The position numbers were made by a program, and so were the translations under genes. From Nocardioides glacieisoli (GTDB lineage: Bacteria; Actinomycetota; Actinomycetes; Propionibacteriales; Nocardioidaceae), in contig NZ_SDWS01000001.1 in the NCBI RefSeq assembly GCF_004137245.1, positions 620,001 to 684,000 of the forward strand: a stretch of 64,000 nucleotides of DNA, in the 5' to 3' direction. Below, in pieces: positions 17,462 to 25,212 of this stretch (within the stretch, counting starts at the first letter, position 1; each line of letters starts with the position of its first letter). The notes beneath the pieces are model-generated. The model was not told where the DNA came from. It saw only the letters and a program-made list of their open reading frames with translations, and made no database searches.

Positions 17462-17734
17462 ATGAACATGGGTGGACCCGCCGACCACTGGTACACCGAC
17501 CTCTTCTCGTGGAAGCGTCCGGCGTTCGGCGAGCCCGTGGACTCCCTGGTGAGGGACATCCGCACGTTCGGCGGTGACCACCTGCTCCGCGACGACCAAC
17601 CTCTGGGCCGGCGCCTGTCGGGCGCGTGGGGCAGCGCGGACGGTCCGGAGCTGCGTCGGCTCGCGGCCGAGCTCGCGCCCGTCCGTGACGACCTGCGCGC
17701 CCAGGCGGAGGCCGGCGGGTGGGAGATCGGGTGA
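17462..17734 (+). CDS. Hypothetical protein, 90 aa
   Basis: Short protein of 90 residues with no recognised domain. It begins MNMGGPADHWYTDLFSW, is mixed in charge, has no membrane segment or signal peptide, and ends in a predicted helix rich in Ala, Arg and Glu (LRRLAAELAPVRDDLRAQAEA). The reading frame has normal high-GC codon usage and fills the space between the TylF-like gene and the convergent esterase, 4 bp from the latter. Probably a real gene, function unknown. Confidence 0.55.
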   Translation: MNMGGPADHWYTDLFSWKRPAFGEPVDSLVRDIRTFGGDHLLRDDQPLGRRLSGAWGSADGPELRRLAAELAPVRDDLRAQAEAGGWEIG

Positions 17735-17738
17735 CGGG

Positions 17739-19031
17739 TCAGCCCGCGTCCGACATCTCCTCGGGCTCGACGCCGCTGTCGGCCTCGAGCCCGTGACGCC
17801 ACGTGTTCCAGTGCCAGGTGAGGTAGCGATCGACGGCGCGGACCGTGTGGCCGCTGCGGATCGAGTGGAAGACGTCGAAGGCGTGCTGGGTGCCGGGCAG
17901 CTCGGCGAGGACCACGGACTTCTTCGACGTACGTCGCAGCTCCGCGGCGAACAGCCGAGCCTGGTCGACCGCGACGAGCGTGTCGAGCTCGCCGTGAATG
18001 ACGAAGAAGTCCGGGGCGTCGGCCGTGATGCGCAGGATCGGCGACGCCGCCTCGTAGACGTCGGGCGCGTCCTGCCAGGTGGTCTGCATGACGCGTGGAC
18101 CGAGGAAGGCGTCGCGCATCCCGATCGCGTTGGTCAGCCCGGTCGAACCGGCGAAGTCGTAGATGCCGTAGAACGGCACGGCCGCCTGGACGCTGGTGTC
18201 GGCGTCCTCGAAGCCGGGCTGGAACTCGGGATCACCCGGGGTGAGGGCGGCCAGTGCGGTGAGGTGCCCACCGGCGGAACCACCGGTGATCGCGAGGTAG
18301 TCGGGGTCGCCGCCGAGCTCGGCGATGTTGGCCTTGATCCACGCGATGGCGCGCTTCACGTCGACGATGTGCGCGGGCCAGGGGTCGCGCGGCGAGAGCC
18401 GGTAGTTGATCGCGACGCACACCCAGCCCTTGGCGGCCATCTGGTTCATCAGCGGGCGTCCCTGGTGCTCCTTGTCGCCGACGGTCCACGCGCCGCCGTG
18501 CACCTGGAGCAGGACCGGCGCGTCCTTGATCGCGTCCTCGCCGGCGGGGAGGTAGATGTCGAGCGCCCCACGTCGGCCAGCGTCGCTGTAGGCCACGTTG
18601 CGGATCACCCGGACGCCCTCGTCGGCGAAGTCGAAGGGCCGCGCCAGGCGTCGCCACGGCGTCGCGAGGTCGGCGGGGTCCGGCACCTGGTCGAGCTGCT
18701 CGACGTAGTCCACGCCGAGTCCCTCGACGAGCGCCTCCTCGAGCTCGTCGGCCACCTTCCGGCTCTGCTGCACCATCCTGGCCAGGCCGAGGGCGCTGGC
18801 GCCCGCCAGCGCGAGCCCGGCCTTCGCGCGGACGCCCGCGCGTCGTCCGCGCGTCACGTGGGTGGCGACGTCGAGCGCGGTCAGCGCGAGCACCTGGGGC
18901 GCGGTCTCGCTGACGAGCATGCCGGCGAAGAACGCTGGAAGTCCGGCCCGTCGTCCCCGGGGCGGTCGCACGGCGTTGGCGACGAGAGCGGCGAGGACTG
19001 TCTGTCGGCGCAGAAAACTCACCTGACCCAT
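17739..19031 (-). CDS. Alpha/beta hydrolase, esterase-like
   Basis: 430-residue hydrolase of the hormone-sensitive-lipase/Abhydrolase_3 type, probably a carboxylesterase. The oxyanion segment is LQVHGGAWTVG near residue 175, the nucleophile elbow is GGSAGGH near 250, an aspartate lies in VIHGELDTLV, and the catalytic histidine in GTQHAFDVF. The first 90 residues are hydrophobic and arginine-rich (FFAGMLVSETAPQVLALTALDVA and GLALAGASALGLA), suggesting membrane association, as in actinobacterial Lip-type esterases. Start ATG 19031 is divergent from the APH-like gene with 29 bp between starts. Confidence 0.85.
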   Translation of the reverse strand: MGQVSFLRRQTVLAALVANAVRPPRGRRAGLPAFFAGMLVSETAPQVLALTALDVATHVTRGRRAGVRAKAGLALAGASALGLARMVQQSRKVADELEEALVEGLGVDYVEQLDQVPDPADLATPWRRLARPFDFADEGVRVIRNVAYSDAGRRGALDIYLPAGEDAIKDAPVLLQVHGGAWTVGDKEHQGRPLMNQMAAKGWVCVAINYRLSPRDPWPAHIVDVKRAIAWIKANIAELGGDPDYLAITGGSAGGHLTALAALTPGDPEFQPGFEDADTSVQAAVPFYGIYDFAGSTGLTNAIGMRDAFLGPRVMQTTWQDAPDVYEAASPILRITADAPDFFVIHGELDTLVAVDQARLFAAELRRTSKKSVVLAELPGTQHAFDVFHSIRSGHTVRAVDRYLTWHWNTWRHGLEADSGVEPEEMSDAG

Positions 19032-19060
19032 GCTACTGACCGGTACTACTGTCGCTGCCG

Positions 19061-19951
19061 ATGACCAGGATGCATGCAGACGAGATCACCGTCGACGACG
19101 AGACCGTACGCCGCCTGCTCGCCGACCAGCTGCCGCAGTGGGGGTCCCTGCCGCTCGTCCGGCTGCCTCCGGCGGGCACGGACAACCAGCTGTTCCGCCT
19201 CGGCGACGACCTGCTCGTGCGGATGCCGCGGGTCCCCGGACCTGCCGAGACGGTGGCCTTCGAGCACACCTGGCTGCCGCGCCTGGCCGAGCACCTGCCG
19301 TTGCCCATCCCGGCACCCGTGGCGCTGGGGGAACCGGGCCACGGCTACCCGTGGCAGTGGACGGTCGTGCCGTGGATCGAGGGCGAGACGCCCACGCCGG
19401 AGACCTTCGACCCCGAGGAGTGGGCGGTGTCGCTGGCGTCCTTCGTGCGCGCCTGCCGCGCCGTCCCGGGGATGGACGGGCCCGTGAAGACCCACGGGCG
19501 CGGGTCGCCGCTGGCCGCCCACGACGACTGGGTGCGCGAGTGGGCCCCTCGGGCCGACCCGGCGCTGGTGTCGTACGACGCCGTGATGGCCCTCTGGGAG
19601 GACGCGCTGGCCGCACCGGCGTACGACGGCGAGCCGCGCTGGTTCCACGGCGACCTCCACGAGGGCAACCTGCTCGTGCGCGGCGGCCGGCTGGCCGCGG
19701 TGATCGACTGGGGCGCCGCCGGCCGCGGTGACCCGGCGATCGAGCTCAACGCGATGTGGGGCTACCTGCCCGCGTCCGTCGCCGACCTCTACCGCTCCGA
19801 GATCGACCTCGACGAGGCGGCGTACCGCCGTGCCCGTGGCTTTGCCCTCGCCCCCTCGATCAGCGCGCTGACCTACTACCGCGACACGGCGCCGTGGATC
19901 GCGGAGGGCTCGCTCGACACGCTCCGCCGGCTGCTCGCCTCGATGGACTGA
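19061..19951 (+). CDS. Aminoglycoside phosphotransferase-family protein
   Basis: 296-residue protein of the APH kinase fold. The catalytic loop FHGDLHEGNLLV and the metal motif VIDWGAAGRGDPAIEL are complete. A typical nucleotide-binding N-lobe precedes it (DNQLFRLGDDLLVRMPR). Close relatives in actinobacteria are annotated as putative aminoglycoside or macrolide phosphotransferases, but most have unknown substrates. TACTGT 8 nt before the ATG may be the -10 of a leaderless message. Alternative ATG 4 codons downstream. Not evidence of resistance by itself. Confidence 0.82.
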   Translation: MTRMHADEITVDDETVRRLLADQLPQWGSLPLVRLPPAGTDNQLFRLGDDLLVRMPRVPGPAETVAFEHTWLPRLAEHLPLPIPAPVALGEPGHGYPWQWTVVPWIEGETPTPETFDPEEWAVSLASFVRACRAVPGMDGPVKTHGRGSPLAAHDDWVREWAPRADPALVSYDAVMALWEDALAAPAYDGEPRWFHGDLHEGNLLVRGGRLAAVIDWGAAGRGDPAIELNAMWGYLPASVADLYRSEIDLDEAAYRRARGFALAPSISALTYYRDTAPWIAEGSLDTLRRLLASMD

Positions 19952-20015
19952 CGCATGGACATCTCCTACCCGTCTGTCGGCCTGGTCGAGCACGGCCCGT
20001 TGTTACCGACGAGGC

Positions 20016-20489
20016 TCAGTGACTGGATAGACCGGCCAGCAGCGCGAGGTCGTGGAGGTCCTGCGGTCGCGACTCGTAGCCCTGGTGCACCCGGACCTTC
20101 CACTCGGCTGACACGCATCTCACCGCGCGGCCGCCGAGCGTCGCCGTCGTCAGGTGCTCCCTCGGATAGCCGTACGTCTCACCGTCGAGGCCGGCCTGCA
20201 CCCCGTCGCCCGCCTCGTCGAAGCGCACCGGGTGCAGGTCGATCCAGCCAGCGAGGGATGTCAGCTCGACGCGGACCGGCCACCAGTCCGTCTCGGTGAC
20301 GTACCCCAGGCCCGTGCACGTCGCCATCGTCGCCTCCCAGTCCTCGACGTCGATGGCGAGGTCGAGGTCGCGGTGCTCGCGGGTCTGCTCGCCGACGAGC
20401 GCGGCCACGCCCCATCCCCCGAGCACCCACCAACGCACCCCAGCACCGTCGAGGGCGTCGAGCACGCGGACGACCTCGCTTAGCTGCAC
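20016..20489 (-). CDS. Nucleotidyltransferase (ANT(2'')/LinA-like fold)
   Basis: About 157-residue protein with the minimal nucleotidyltransferase fold. VLGGWGVAALVGEQTREHRDLDLAI contains the GG-W motif and the two metal-binding aspartates (DLDL), similar in layout to small aminoglycoside and lincosamide nucleotidyltransferases. The C-terminal helices (VSAEWKVRVHQGYESRPQDLHDLALLAGL) resemble that group and AbiEii-type domains. GTG 20489 is preferred because the family normally begins near this point; an in-frame ATG at 20522 adds 11 residues but lies inside a hairpin. Substrate unknown. Confidence 0.7.
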   Translation of the reverse strand: MQLSEVVRVLDALDGAGVRWWVLGGWGVAALVGEQTREHRDLDLAIDVEDWEATMATCTGLGYVTETDWWPVRVELTSLAGWIDLHPVRFDEAGDGVQAGLDGETYGYPREHLTTATLGGRAVRCVSAEWKVRVHQGYESRPQDLHDLALLAGLSSH

Positions 20490-20520
20490 GGAATCGACGC
20501 TAGCGTCCCGGGTTCGTCTC

Positions 20521-20565
20521 ATCGTGGAAGGTCCGAGTCAACCACCGGCACAGATCTTCCACGAT
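20521..20565. repeat. Long inverted repeat (hairpin)
   Basis: ATCGTGGAAG at 20521-20530 is mirrored by CTTCCACGAT at 20556-20565. Three more inner pairs (one G-U in RNA) extend the stem to 13 bp around a 19-nt loop. It lies between the dienelactone-hydrolase gene and the nucleotidyltransferase gene, both on the minus strand. It has no T-run. It may end or slow readthrough from the hydrolase gene or mask the upstream ATG of the next gene. Confidence 0.6.
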
Positions 20566-20571
20566 CGACCG

Positions 20572-20604
20572 GGTCTCGTGACGCGACTTCGTCGCTCCTC
20601 GACC
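20572..20604. repeat. REP-like palindrome
   Basis: Begins GGTCTCG and ends CTCGACC, with an inner perfect hairpin GCGAC-TTC-GTCGC (20583-20595). From memory, this resembles the interspersed palindromes common between genes in Nocardioides and related genera (GGTCTCGATACGCTCG-type to CTACTCGACC). It sits directly beside the longer inverted repeat. Family identity was not checked by search. Confidence 0.5.
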
Positions 20605-20622
20605 AGCCGGGCCTGACGGCGG

Positions 20623-21369
20623 CTAGGCCGAGAGCCGCGCGCCGAAGAACTCCAGCACGGCGTCGACGGCCCGCTGGGAGCGGTGCTCGGTCACCGTCGA
20701 GTGGCCGCGGCCCTCGAGCTCGATGCGGATGAAGGCGTCGCCGAGCTCGGTGGTCAGCGTCTCGAAGCGCTTCCCGACGGCCGGGTCCTTGAGGTAGCGC
20801 ACGCCGAGCACCTGCTGGCCGGCGGCGCACCGGCCCCTGACGACGTCGAGGTCGGCGGCGGAGAGGTTCAGGTCGCGCGACCGGCCGGGCGACACCGCGA
20901 AGGGGGCGCTCGGCTGGCACAGCACCGGCGCGACGACCGAGTCGTCGACCATCATCGCGAGCGCGAAGCCACCCGTGAAGCACATGCCCAGCGCACCCAC
21001 GCCCGGCCCGCCGAGCTCCTCGTGCAGCTCGCGCGCCAGCGAGCGCAGCCAGCCGGCGACAGGTGTGGTCTCGCCCGTGCGGAGCTTGGTGAACTCGCGG
21101 CTGACGCACACCTGGCGCATCGCCCGCGCGGTGGAACCGGCCGTCATCGATGCGCCGTCCGTGCCGAACAGGCTCGGCATCACGACGGTGTAGCCCGCGT
21201 CGACGAGCTCCTGGCCGAAGCCCGCGACCGACGGCGTGATGCCCGGGATCTCGTGGACGACGACCACCCCCGGACCGCTGCCCTTGCGCCACACGGGGTG
21301 GGTGGTCGGCTTCCCGCCGACGTCGGCCGTGTGCTCGGATCGGGTCCAGGTCTGGAGTGGGTCCACCAC
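20623..21369 (-). CDS. Dienelactone hydrolase family protein
   Basis: 248-residue alpha/beta hydrolase. VVVVHEIPGITPSV near residue 35 is the conserved opening of the dienelactone hydrolase fold with its glutamate, GALGMCFTGGFALAM near 130 contains the cysteine nucleophile (GxCxGG), and GRGHSTV near 228 supplies the histidine. It should hydrolyse a lactone or ester; the natural substrate is unknown, and no aromatic-degradation genes surround it. GTG 21369 or the next codon (also GTG) may start translation. Confidence 0.85.
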   Translation of the reverse strand: MVDPLQTWTRSEHTADVGGKPTTHPVWRKGSGPGVVVVHEIPGITPSVAGFGQELVDAGYTVVMPSLFGTDGASMTAGSTARAMRQVCVSREFTKLRTGETTPVAGWLRSLARELHEELGGPGVGALGMCFTGGFALAMMVDDSVVAPVLCQPSAPFAVSPGRSRDLNLSAADLDVVRGRCAAGQQVLGVRYLKDPAVGKRFETLTTELGDAFIRIELEGRGHSTVTEHRSQRAVDAVLEFFGARLSA

Positions 21370-21461
21370 GGAAATCTTGCAGTCGCGGCCGCACAGGGGA
21401 AGGGCTTGTCCGTCATGGAGCCGTAACAGCGAGGGTCTATCCCTTTTACCTACCGAGCGGT

Positions 21462-21467
21462 TAGGTT
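21462..21467 (+). promoter_or_regulatory. Probable -10 of the M43-type protease gene
   Basis: TAGGTT fits TAnnnT and would place the transcription start near 21474, giving a leader of about 32 nt before the ATG at 21506. The leader carries a weak AGGTGA ribosome site. The 136-bp gap (21370-21505) between the divergent genes holds no other recognisable element. Confidence 0.35.
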
Positions 21468-21505
21468 GCCCCGGTCCCCCTCGCTCACAGAACAGGTGAA
21501 CTCGG

Positions 21506-22465
21506 ATGCCTCACTCCCGCGCTCTGCGCTCCCTCGTCGTCGCCGGCTCGCTCGCGCTGGCCGGCACGACCCTCTCCGCCACGGCTGCGGTGCCCGCCAC
21601 CGCGCTCGGCCTGTCACCCCAGGCCGCCGCCTGCGTCGACGACCACTCCGACCACGCGGCCAACGCGCGCGTCCGCAAGGGCTCCAAGCAGGCCGAGCCG
21701 AAGCCGTTCAAGGGCACCGGCGACGAGTACAAGAAGCTCGACGACACCGCACTCCTCCCGGCGGGGTCGGTCAACATCCCGACCTACTTCCACGTCGTGC
21801 TCCCGGTCAGCGAGCAGAACAACGGCTCGACGCGCGAGGACAAGCTGACCACGATGGTCAACGCCCAGGTCGCGGTGCTGAACGACGCCTTCGGCGCCGG
21901 ACCCAAGACGCAGGGATCGACGGCCAGCCCGTTCACGTTCTCCCTGGCGGACATCGACTTCGAGTACAACGACGCCTGGTACGGCGTGGTCCCCGGTCCG
22001 GTCGAGTCGGAGATGAAGGCGGCCACTCGCGTGGGTGGCAAGAACACCCTCAACATCTGGACCGCCAACATCGGTGACGACCTCCTCGGCTGGGCGACGT
22101 TCCCGACGAAGCGGCTCAGCCCCAACGACGGCGTCGTGCTCCTCGACGAGTCGATGCCCGGCGGCAACACCGGCATCTACTCCGAGGGCGACACCGGCAC
22201 CCACGAGGTCGGCCACTGGCTCGCGCTCTACCACACGTTCCAGGGCGGCTGTAACGGCAAGGGCGACCAGGTCGCCGACACGCCGGCCGAGGCCGGTCCG
22301 CAGTTCAACTGCCCCGCCGACTCGACTGACTCGTGCCCGAAGTCGCCCGGCACCGACCCGATCCACAACTTCATGGACTACACGCAGGACTCCTGCATGT
22401 ACCAGTTCACCACCGGCCAGGTCGCCCGCATGAGCGACGCCTGGGTGCAGTACCGCGCGAGCTGA
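21506..22465 (+). CDS. Secreted zinc metalloprotease, M43 (pappalysin-like)
   Basis: 319-residue secreted protease. A signal peptide of about 34 residues (RALRSLVVAGSLALAGTTLSA, Ala-rich cleavage region) is followed by a propeptide-like segment. The zinc motif HEVGHWLALYH spans residues 233-243 (His233, His237, His243), and the methionine turn is in NFMDYTQDSCM. Paired cysteines in GGCNGKG, FNCPADSTDSC and SCMYQF are as in bacterial M43 (cytophagalysin-like) enzymes. It is followed by a strong hairpin shared with the convergent sulfotransferase gene. Confidence 0.88.
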   Translation: MPHSRALRSLVVAGSLALAGTTLSATAAVPATALGLSPQAAACVDDHSDHAANARVRKGSKQAEPKPFKGTGDEYKKLDDTALLPAGSVNIPTYFHVVLPVSEQNNGSTREDKLTTMVNAQVAVLNDAFGAGPKTQGSTASPFTFSLADIDFEYNDAWYGVVPGPVESEMKAATRVGGKNTLNIWTANIGDDLLGWATFPTKRLSPNDGVVLLDESMPGGNTGIYSEGDTGTHEVGHWLALYHTFQGGCNGKGDQVADTPAEAGPQFNCPADSTDSCPKSPGTDPIHNFMDYTQDSCMYQFTTGQVARMSDAWVQYRAS

Positions 22466-22488
22466 ACCAGCCACCCCAGCGACACCGG

Positions 22489-22520
22489 ACACCGGGTCAG
22501 GCAGCCGCCTGGCCCGGTGT
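22489..22520. terminator. Bidirectional hairpin terminator
   Basis: ACACCGGG-TC-AGGC, loop AGCC, GCCT-GG-CCCGGTGT: a 12-bp stem with one internal mismatch region, GC-rich, lying between the convergent protease and sulfotransferase genes. No T-run on either side, which is common for actinobacterial terminators. Confidence 0.6.
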
Positions 22521-22549
22521 TCGCACGTCCAGGGTGATCGAGGGCGGAG

Positions 22550-23191
22550 CTAGAACGTGTAGCCGAACGCCTCGAGGTCGGCGGCGTACACCTCACCCAC
22601 CCGGTCGCGGGCTGCGGGGGAGTAGTAGTCGCGATAGTCCATGCCGCCGTGGGGCGACTTGTTGCGGTGGGGCACCCGGGTCGGCTCGGCGCCGAGGCGC
22701 CGCTCCACCTCCTGCAGGTCCTCGGCGAAGCTCTCGGTCCGGCCGACGAAGTCGACCTCGCGGTCCGGCGCCCGCAGGTAGTCCACCTGCGGGCGGCCCA
22801 CTCGGGGCAGCTCCTCGGTGCCCCGCAGCACGAACTCCTCGAAGCCGGAGTACGCCGCCGCCGCGCGCCACATGTCGTTGCCCTGCATCTTCTCGCCAGG
22901 GGGCCGACCGCTCGACGGTCCCCACTCACGGTCCCAGTCCTCGATCATCGACCACCACGACACCATCCGCGCCCACGGGTTGCGCACGAACGCGAACGAC
23001 CAGTAGTCGGCCACCTCCGGCTCCGCGCGGAGGATCCGCTCGTACGGCGCGTGCCGGCCGAGCGGCGGCTTCACGCCCGGCGTCTTGCTGCGCGCGTCGG
23101 GGCAGCAGCGCTCGAAGGTGACACCGACCGACACCCCACCGGTCTTGGGCACGTGCACGAAGAGCGCGCGCCGGGCGTCGGAGATCAGCAC
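22550..23191 (-). CDS. Sulfotransferase-family protein, copy A
   Basis: 213-residue protein. VHVPKTGGVSVG near residue 14 is the PAPS-phosphosulfate-binding loop, and FVRNPWARMVSWW near 75 is the 3'-phosphate-binding segment of the sulfotransferase family 2 kind. It should transfer sulfate from PAPS to an unknown acceptor. GTG 23191 follows TAGCCT by 6 nt (leaderless). It is a clear paralogue of the gene at 23912-24553: the same length, the same opening (MLISDA) and the same ending pattern (FGYT). A third, more distant sulfotransferase-like gene lies between them. Confidence 0.8.
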   Translation of the reverse strand: MLISDARRALFVHVPKTGGVSVGVTFERCCPDARSKTPGVKPPLGRHAPYERILRAEPEVADYWSFAFVRNPWARMVSWWSMIEDWDREWGPSSGRPPGEKMQGNDMWRAAAAYSGFEEFVLRGTEELPRVGRPQVDYLRAPDREVDFVGRTESFAEDLQEVERRLGAEPTRVPHRNKSPHGGMDYRDYYSPAARDRVGEVYAADLEAFGYTF

Positions 23192-23229
23192 GGCGCGAGG
23201 CTAGCCCACGCGGGTGGGATGATCGCCGG

Positions 23230-23889
23230 GTGATGACGTTCCTCGGTCTCGGGCCCGGCAGGGACTTCGTGCTCCTGGCCCTGCCGAAGACGGCGAGCAC
23301 CGCGCTGGAGCGGACGCTGACGCCGTACGCCACCGAGGTCGTCGGCTCGCCGCCGGCGCAGAAGCACCTCCCGGCACGTGGTTTCGTGCACACGCGGATG
23401 GAGCAGCTCGCCGCCGACGGCCACCCGCGCGAGTCCTACGAGCTGGTCACGATGTTCCGCGAGCCGGTCGAGTGGCTGGAGTCGTGGTGGCGCTACCGCG
23501 CCCGCGAGCACGCCCGGCTCTCGACGGCGGGCATGGGCTTCGAGGAGTTCGCGCTGAGCTATCTCTCCGGAGACGACGGGGCGCCGATCCCCGCGGGGTC
23601 GCCGGCGAAGTTCGTCCGCGCGGAGGGCTCGGTCGCGGTCGACCGGATCTTCAGCGTCGACCGCCCCGACGTGTGGTCGGCGTGGTTCGGTGAGCGCGTC
23701 GGTGGGCCGCTCGAGTTCGACCGGCGCAACGTCTCCTCGACCGAGCGCGGCGAGCTCAGCGACGCGACGCGGGCGCGGCTGGAGGCGTGGTTCGCCCCGG
23801 AGTACGACGTCTGGCACCGGCTCGCCGACACGGGCGAGTGGTCGGGCGCGCGCGGGACGAGGCTGGCGAAGCGCCCACGGGCCCAGTGA
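23230..23889 (+). CDS. Sulfotransferase-like protein
   Basis: 219-residue protein with a P-loop-like PKTASTALERTL near residue 20 and the FREPVEWLESWWRYR segment near 80, which together resemble the two PAPS-binding sites of sulfotransferases. It is only distantly like the flanking paralogues and lies on the opposite strand. GTG 23230 is followed immediately by ATG, so the start is one of the two. The C-terminal part (EYDVWHRLADTGEW) is typical of this small family. Acceptor unknown. Confidence 0.65.
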   Translation: MMTFLGLGPGRDFVLLALPKTASTALERTLTPYATEVVGSPPAQKHLPARGFVHTRMEQLAADGHPRESYELVTMFREPVEWLESWWRYRAREHARLSTAGMGFEEFALSYLSGDDGAPIPAGSPAKFVRAEGSVAVDRIFSVDRPDVWSAWFGERVGGPLEFDRRNVSSTERGELSDATRARLEAWFAPEYDVWHRLADTGEWSGARGTRLAKRPRAQ

Positions 23890-23911
23890 TCCGCAGAGAT
23901 CGGACGAGGGC

Positions 23912-24553
23912 TCAGTAGGTGTAGCCGAAGAGGTCGATGTCCTCGGCGTAGACCTCGGCGACCCGCTGGCGCGTCTCGTCGGTGTAGTAGTCGTGGTAGG
24001 TGCCGTGCTTGGACTTGTTCTTGTGCGGCGGGGTGCTCGGCTCGAGGCCGAGCTGCACCTGCACGCGCTGGAGGTCGGCGACGAAGTTCTCCGTGCGGCC
24101 GATGAAGTCGACCTCGCGGTTGAACTTCGGGGCGCGCAGGTAGCTGATCTGCGGCGTGCCGACGCGGGGGAGCTCCTCGGTGCCGCGCATCACGAACTCA
24201 TCGAAGCCGGAGTACGCCGCGGCCGCGCGCCACATCTCGTTGCCGTCTCGCATCGAGCCGTGCTTGACGTCCTGCGGCTTGCCGCTGGCGGGGCCGTGGC
24301 GCCGGTCCCAGGCCGAGATCATCGAGTACCACGACACCATCCGGGCCCACGGGTTCCGCACGAACCCGAAGGTCCAGTAGTCGACGACCTGCGGCTCGTT
24401 GCGCAGGATCTTGCCGAGCGTGGCGTGGCGGCCGATCTTCTTGCTCGCCTTCCGGGCGTCCGGGCAGGCCTCCTTGACCGTGTCCTCGACCGACACGCCA
24501 CCGGTCTTGGGGACGTGGACGAAGAGGACCTTCTGGGCGTCGGAGATGAGCAC
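23912..24553 (-). CDS. Sulfotransferase-family protein, copy B
   Basis: 213-residue paralogue of copy A. The PAPS loop VHVPKTGGVSVED and FVRNPWARMVSWYSM are in the same positions, and the central FDEFVMRGTEELPRVG block is nearly the same as in copy A. The GTG start, again with TAGCCT 6 nt upstream, shows that the promoter was duplicated with the gene. Divergence between copies is concentrated around residues 30-50 and 95-115, and may reflect acceptor specificity (inference). Confidence 0.8.
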   Translation of the reverse strand: MLISDAQKVLFVHVPKTGGVSVEDTVKEACPDARKASKKIGRHATLGKILRNEPQVVDYWTFGFVRNPWARMVSWYSMISAWDRRHGPASGKPQDVKHGSMRDGNEMWRAAAAYSGFDEFVMRGTEELPRVGTPQISYLRAPKFNREVDFIGRTENFVADLQRVQVQLGLEPSTPPHKNKSKHGTYHDYYTDETRQRVAEVYAEDIDLFGYTY

Positions 24554-24616
24554 GCGCCGAGGCTATCCCAGCCCCGGGGTCGCTCCTGGACCGCCGCCCC
24601 TGACACGATCGCGCCC

Positions 24617-25198
24617 ATGTCGGACACGACGGCGAGCGCTGAGGAGACCGTTCGCGGCTACCGCTGGTCGCAGAAGGCGATGCACTGGCTGACGGTCGCC
24701 GCGGTGGCCGCGCAGCTCGCGGTCGGCTACAACCTCGACCTGGACGGGCCGGACTGCGACCCGCCCGGCGAGGAGCGCAGCGGCGGTGACACCAGCGACG
24801 CCTTCGAGGACCGGCTGGACCGGCTCGAGGACGCGTGCGAGGCCCGGGCCGGCGACTACGACCTGGTCGGTGGCAGCTTCGACCTCGCCGAGCTGCACCT
24901 GGCGCTCGGGCTGGCGGTGCTGGTCCTCGGCGTGCTGCGACCCCTGCTCCGCAAGGTCGCCGGGCTGCCGCCTTGGTCGGAGCACCTCTCGGCCGGTCAG
25001 CGGCGGCTCGCCGGCCTCACCGAGAAGTCGCTGATGCTGCTCCTCGTGGTGGTCCCGCTCTCGGGGATCCTGCTGATCGGCACCGGCGACGACTCGTGGC
25101 TGCCGCTGCACATCGGCGCGCACGTCGCCTTCTTCGCCGCGCTGGCGGCGCACCTCGTCACCAACCTCAGGCCGGCGATCCTGCGCCGGATGCTCTGA
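24617..25198 (+). CDS. Cytochrome b561 family protein
   Basis: 193-residue integral membrane protein with four predicted helices. Heme-ligand histidines are likely in SQKAMHWLTVAAVAAQ (helix 1), ELHLALGLAVLVLG (helix 2), and LPLHIGAHVAFFAALAAHLVTNL (helix 4), the usual pattern of prokaryotic cytochrome b561. An unusual acidic loop of about 45 residues (DGPDCDPPGEERSG to CEARAGDYD) separates helices 1 and 2 and holds two cysteines that could form a disulfide outside the membrane. It probably carries electrons from quinol; the partner is unknown. Confidence 0.8.
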   Translation: MSDTTASAEETVRGYRWSQKAMHWLTVAAVAAQLAVGYNLDLDGPDCDPPGEERSGGDTSDAFEDRLDRLEDACEARAGDYDLVGGSFDLAELHLALGLAVLVLGVLRPLLRKVAGLPPWSEHLSAGQRRLAGLTEKSLMLLLVVVPLSGILLIGTGDDSWLPLHIGAHVAFFAALAAHLVTNLRPAILRRML

Positions 25199-25212
25199 CC
25201 CTGCCAGTCGGC

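Noticed and set aside
5361..20489. Antibiotic resistance genes (two APH-like, one ANT-like)
   Set aside because: Fold-level similarity only, single chromosomal copies without mobile context; substrates unknown.
21447..21467. IdeR-type box upstream of the M43 protease
   Set aside because: ACCTA and TAGGT form a dyad but with wrong spacing, and the second TAGGTT is better read as a -10.
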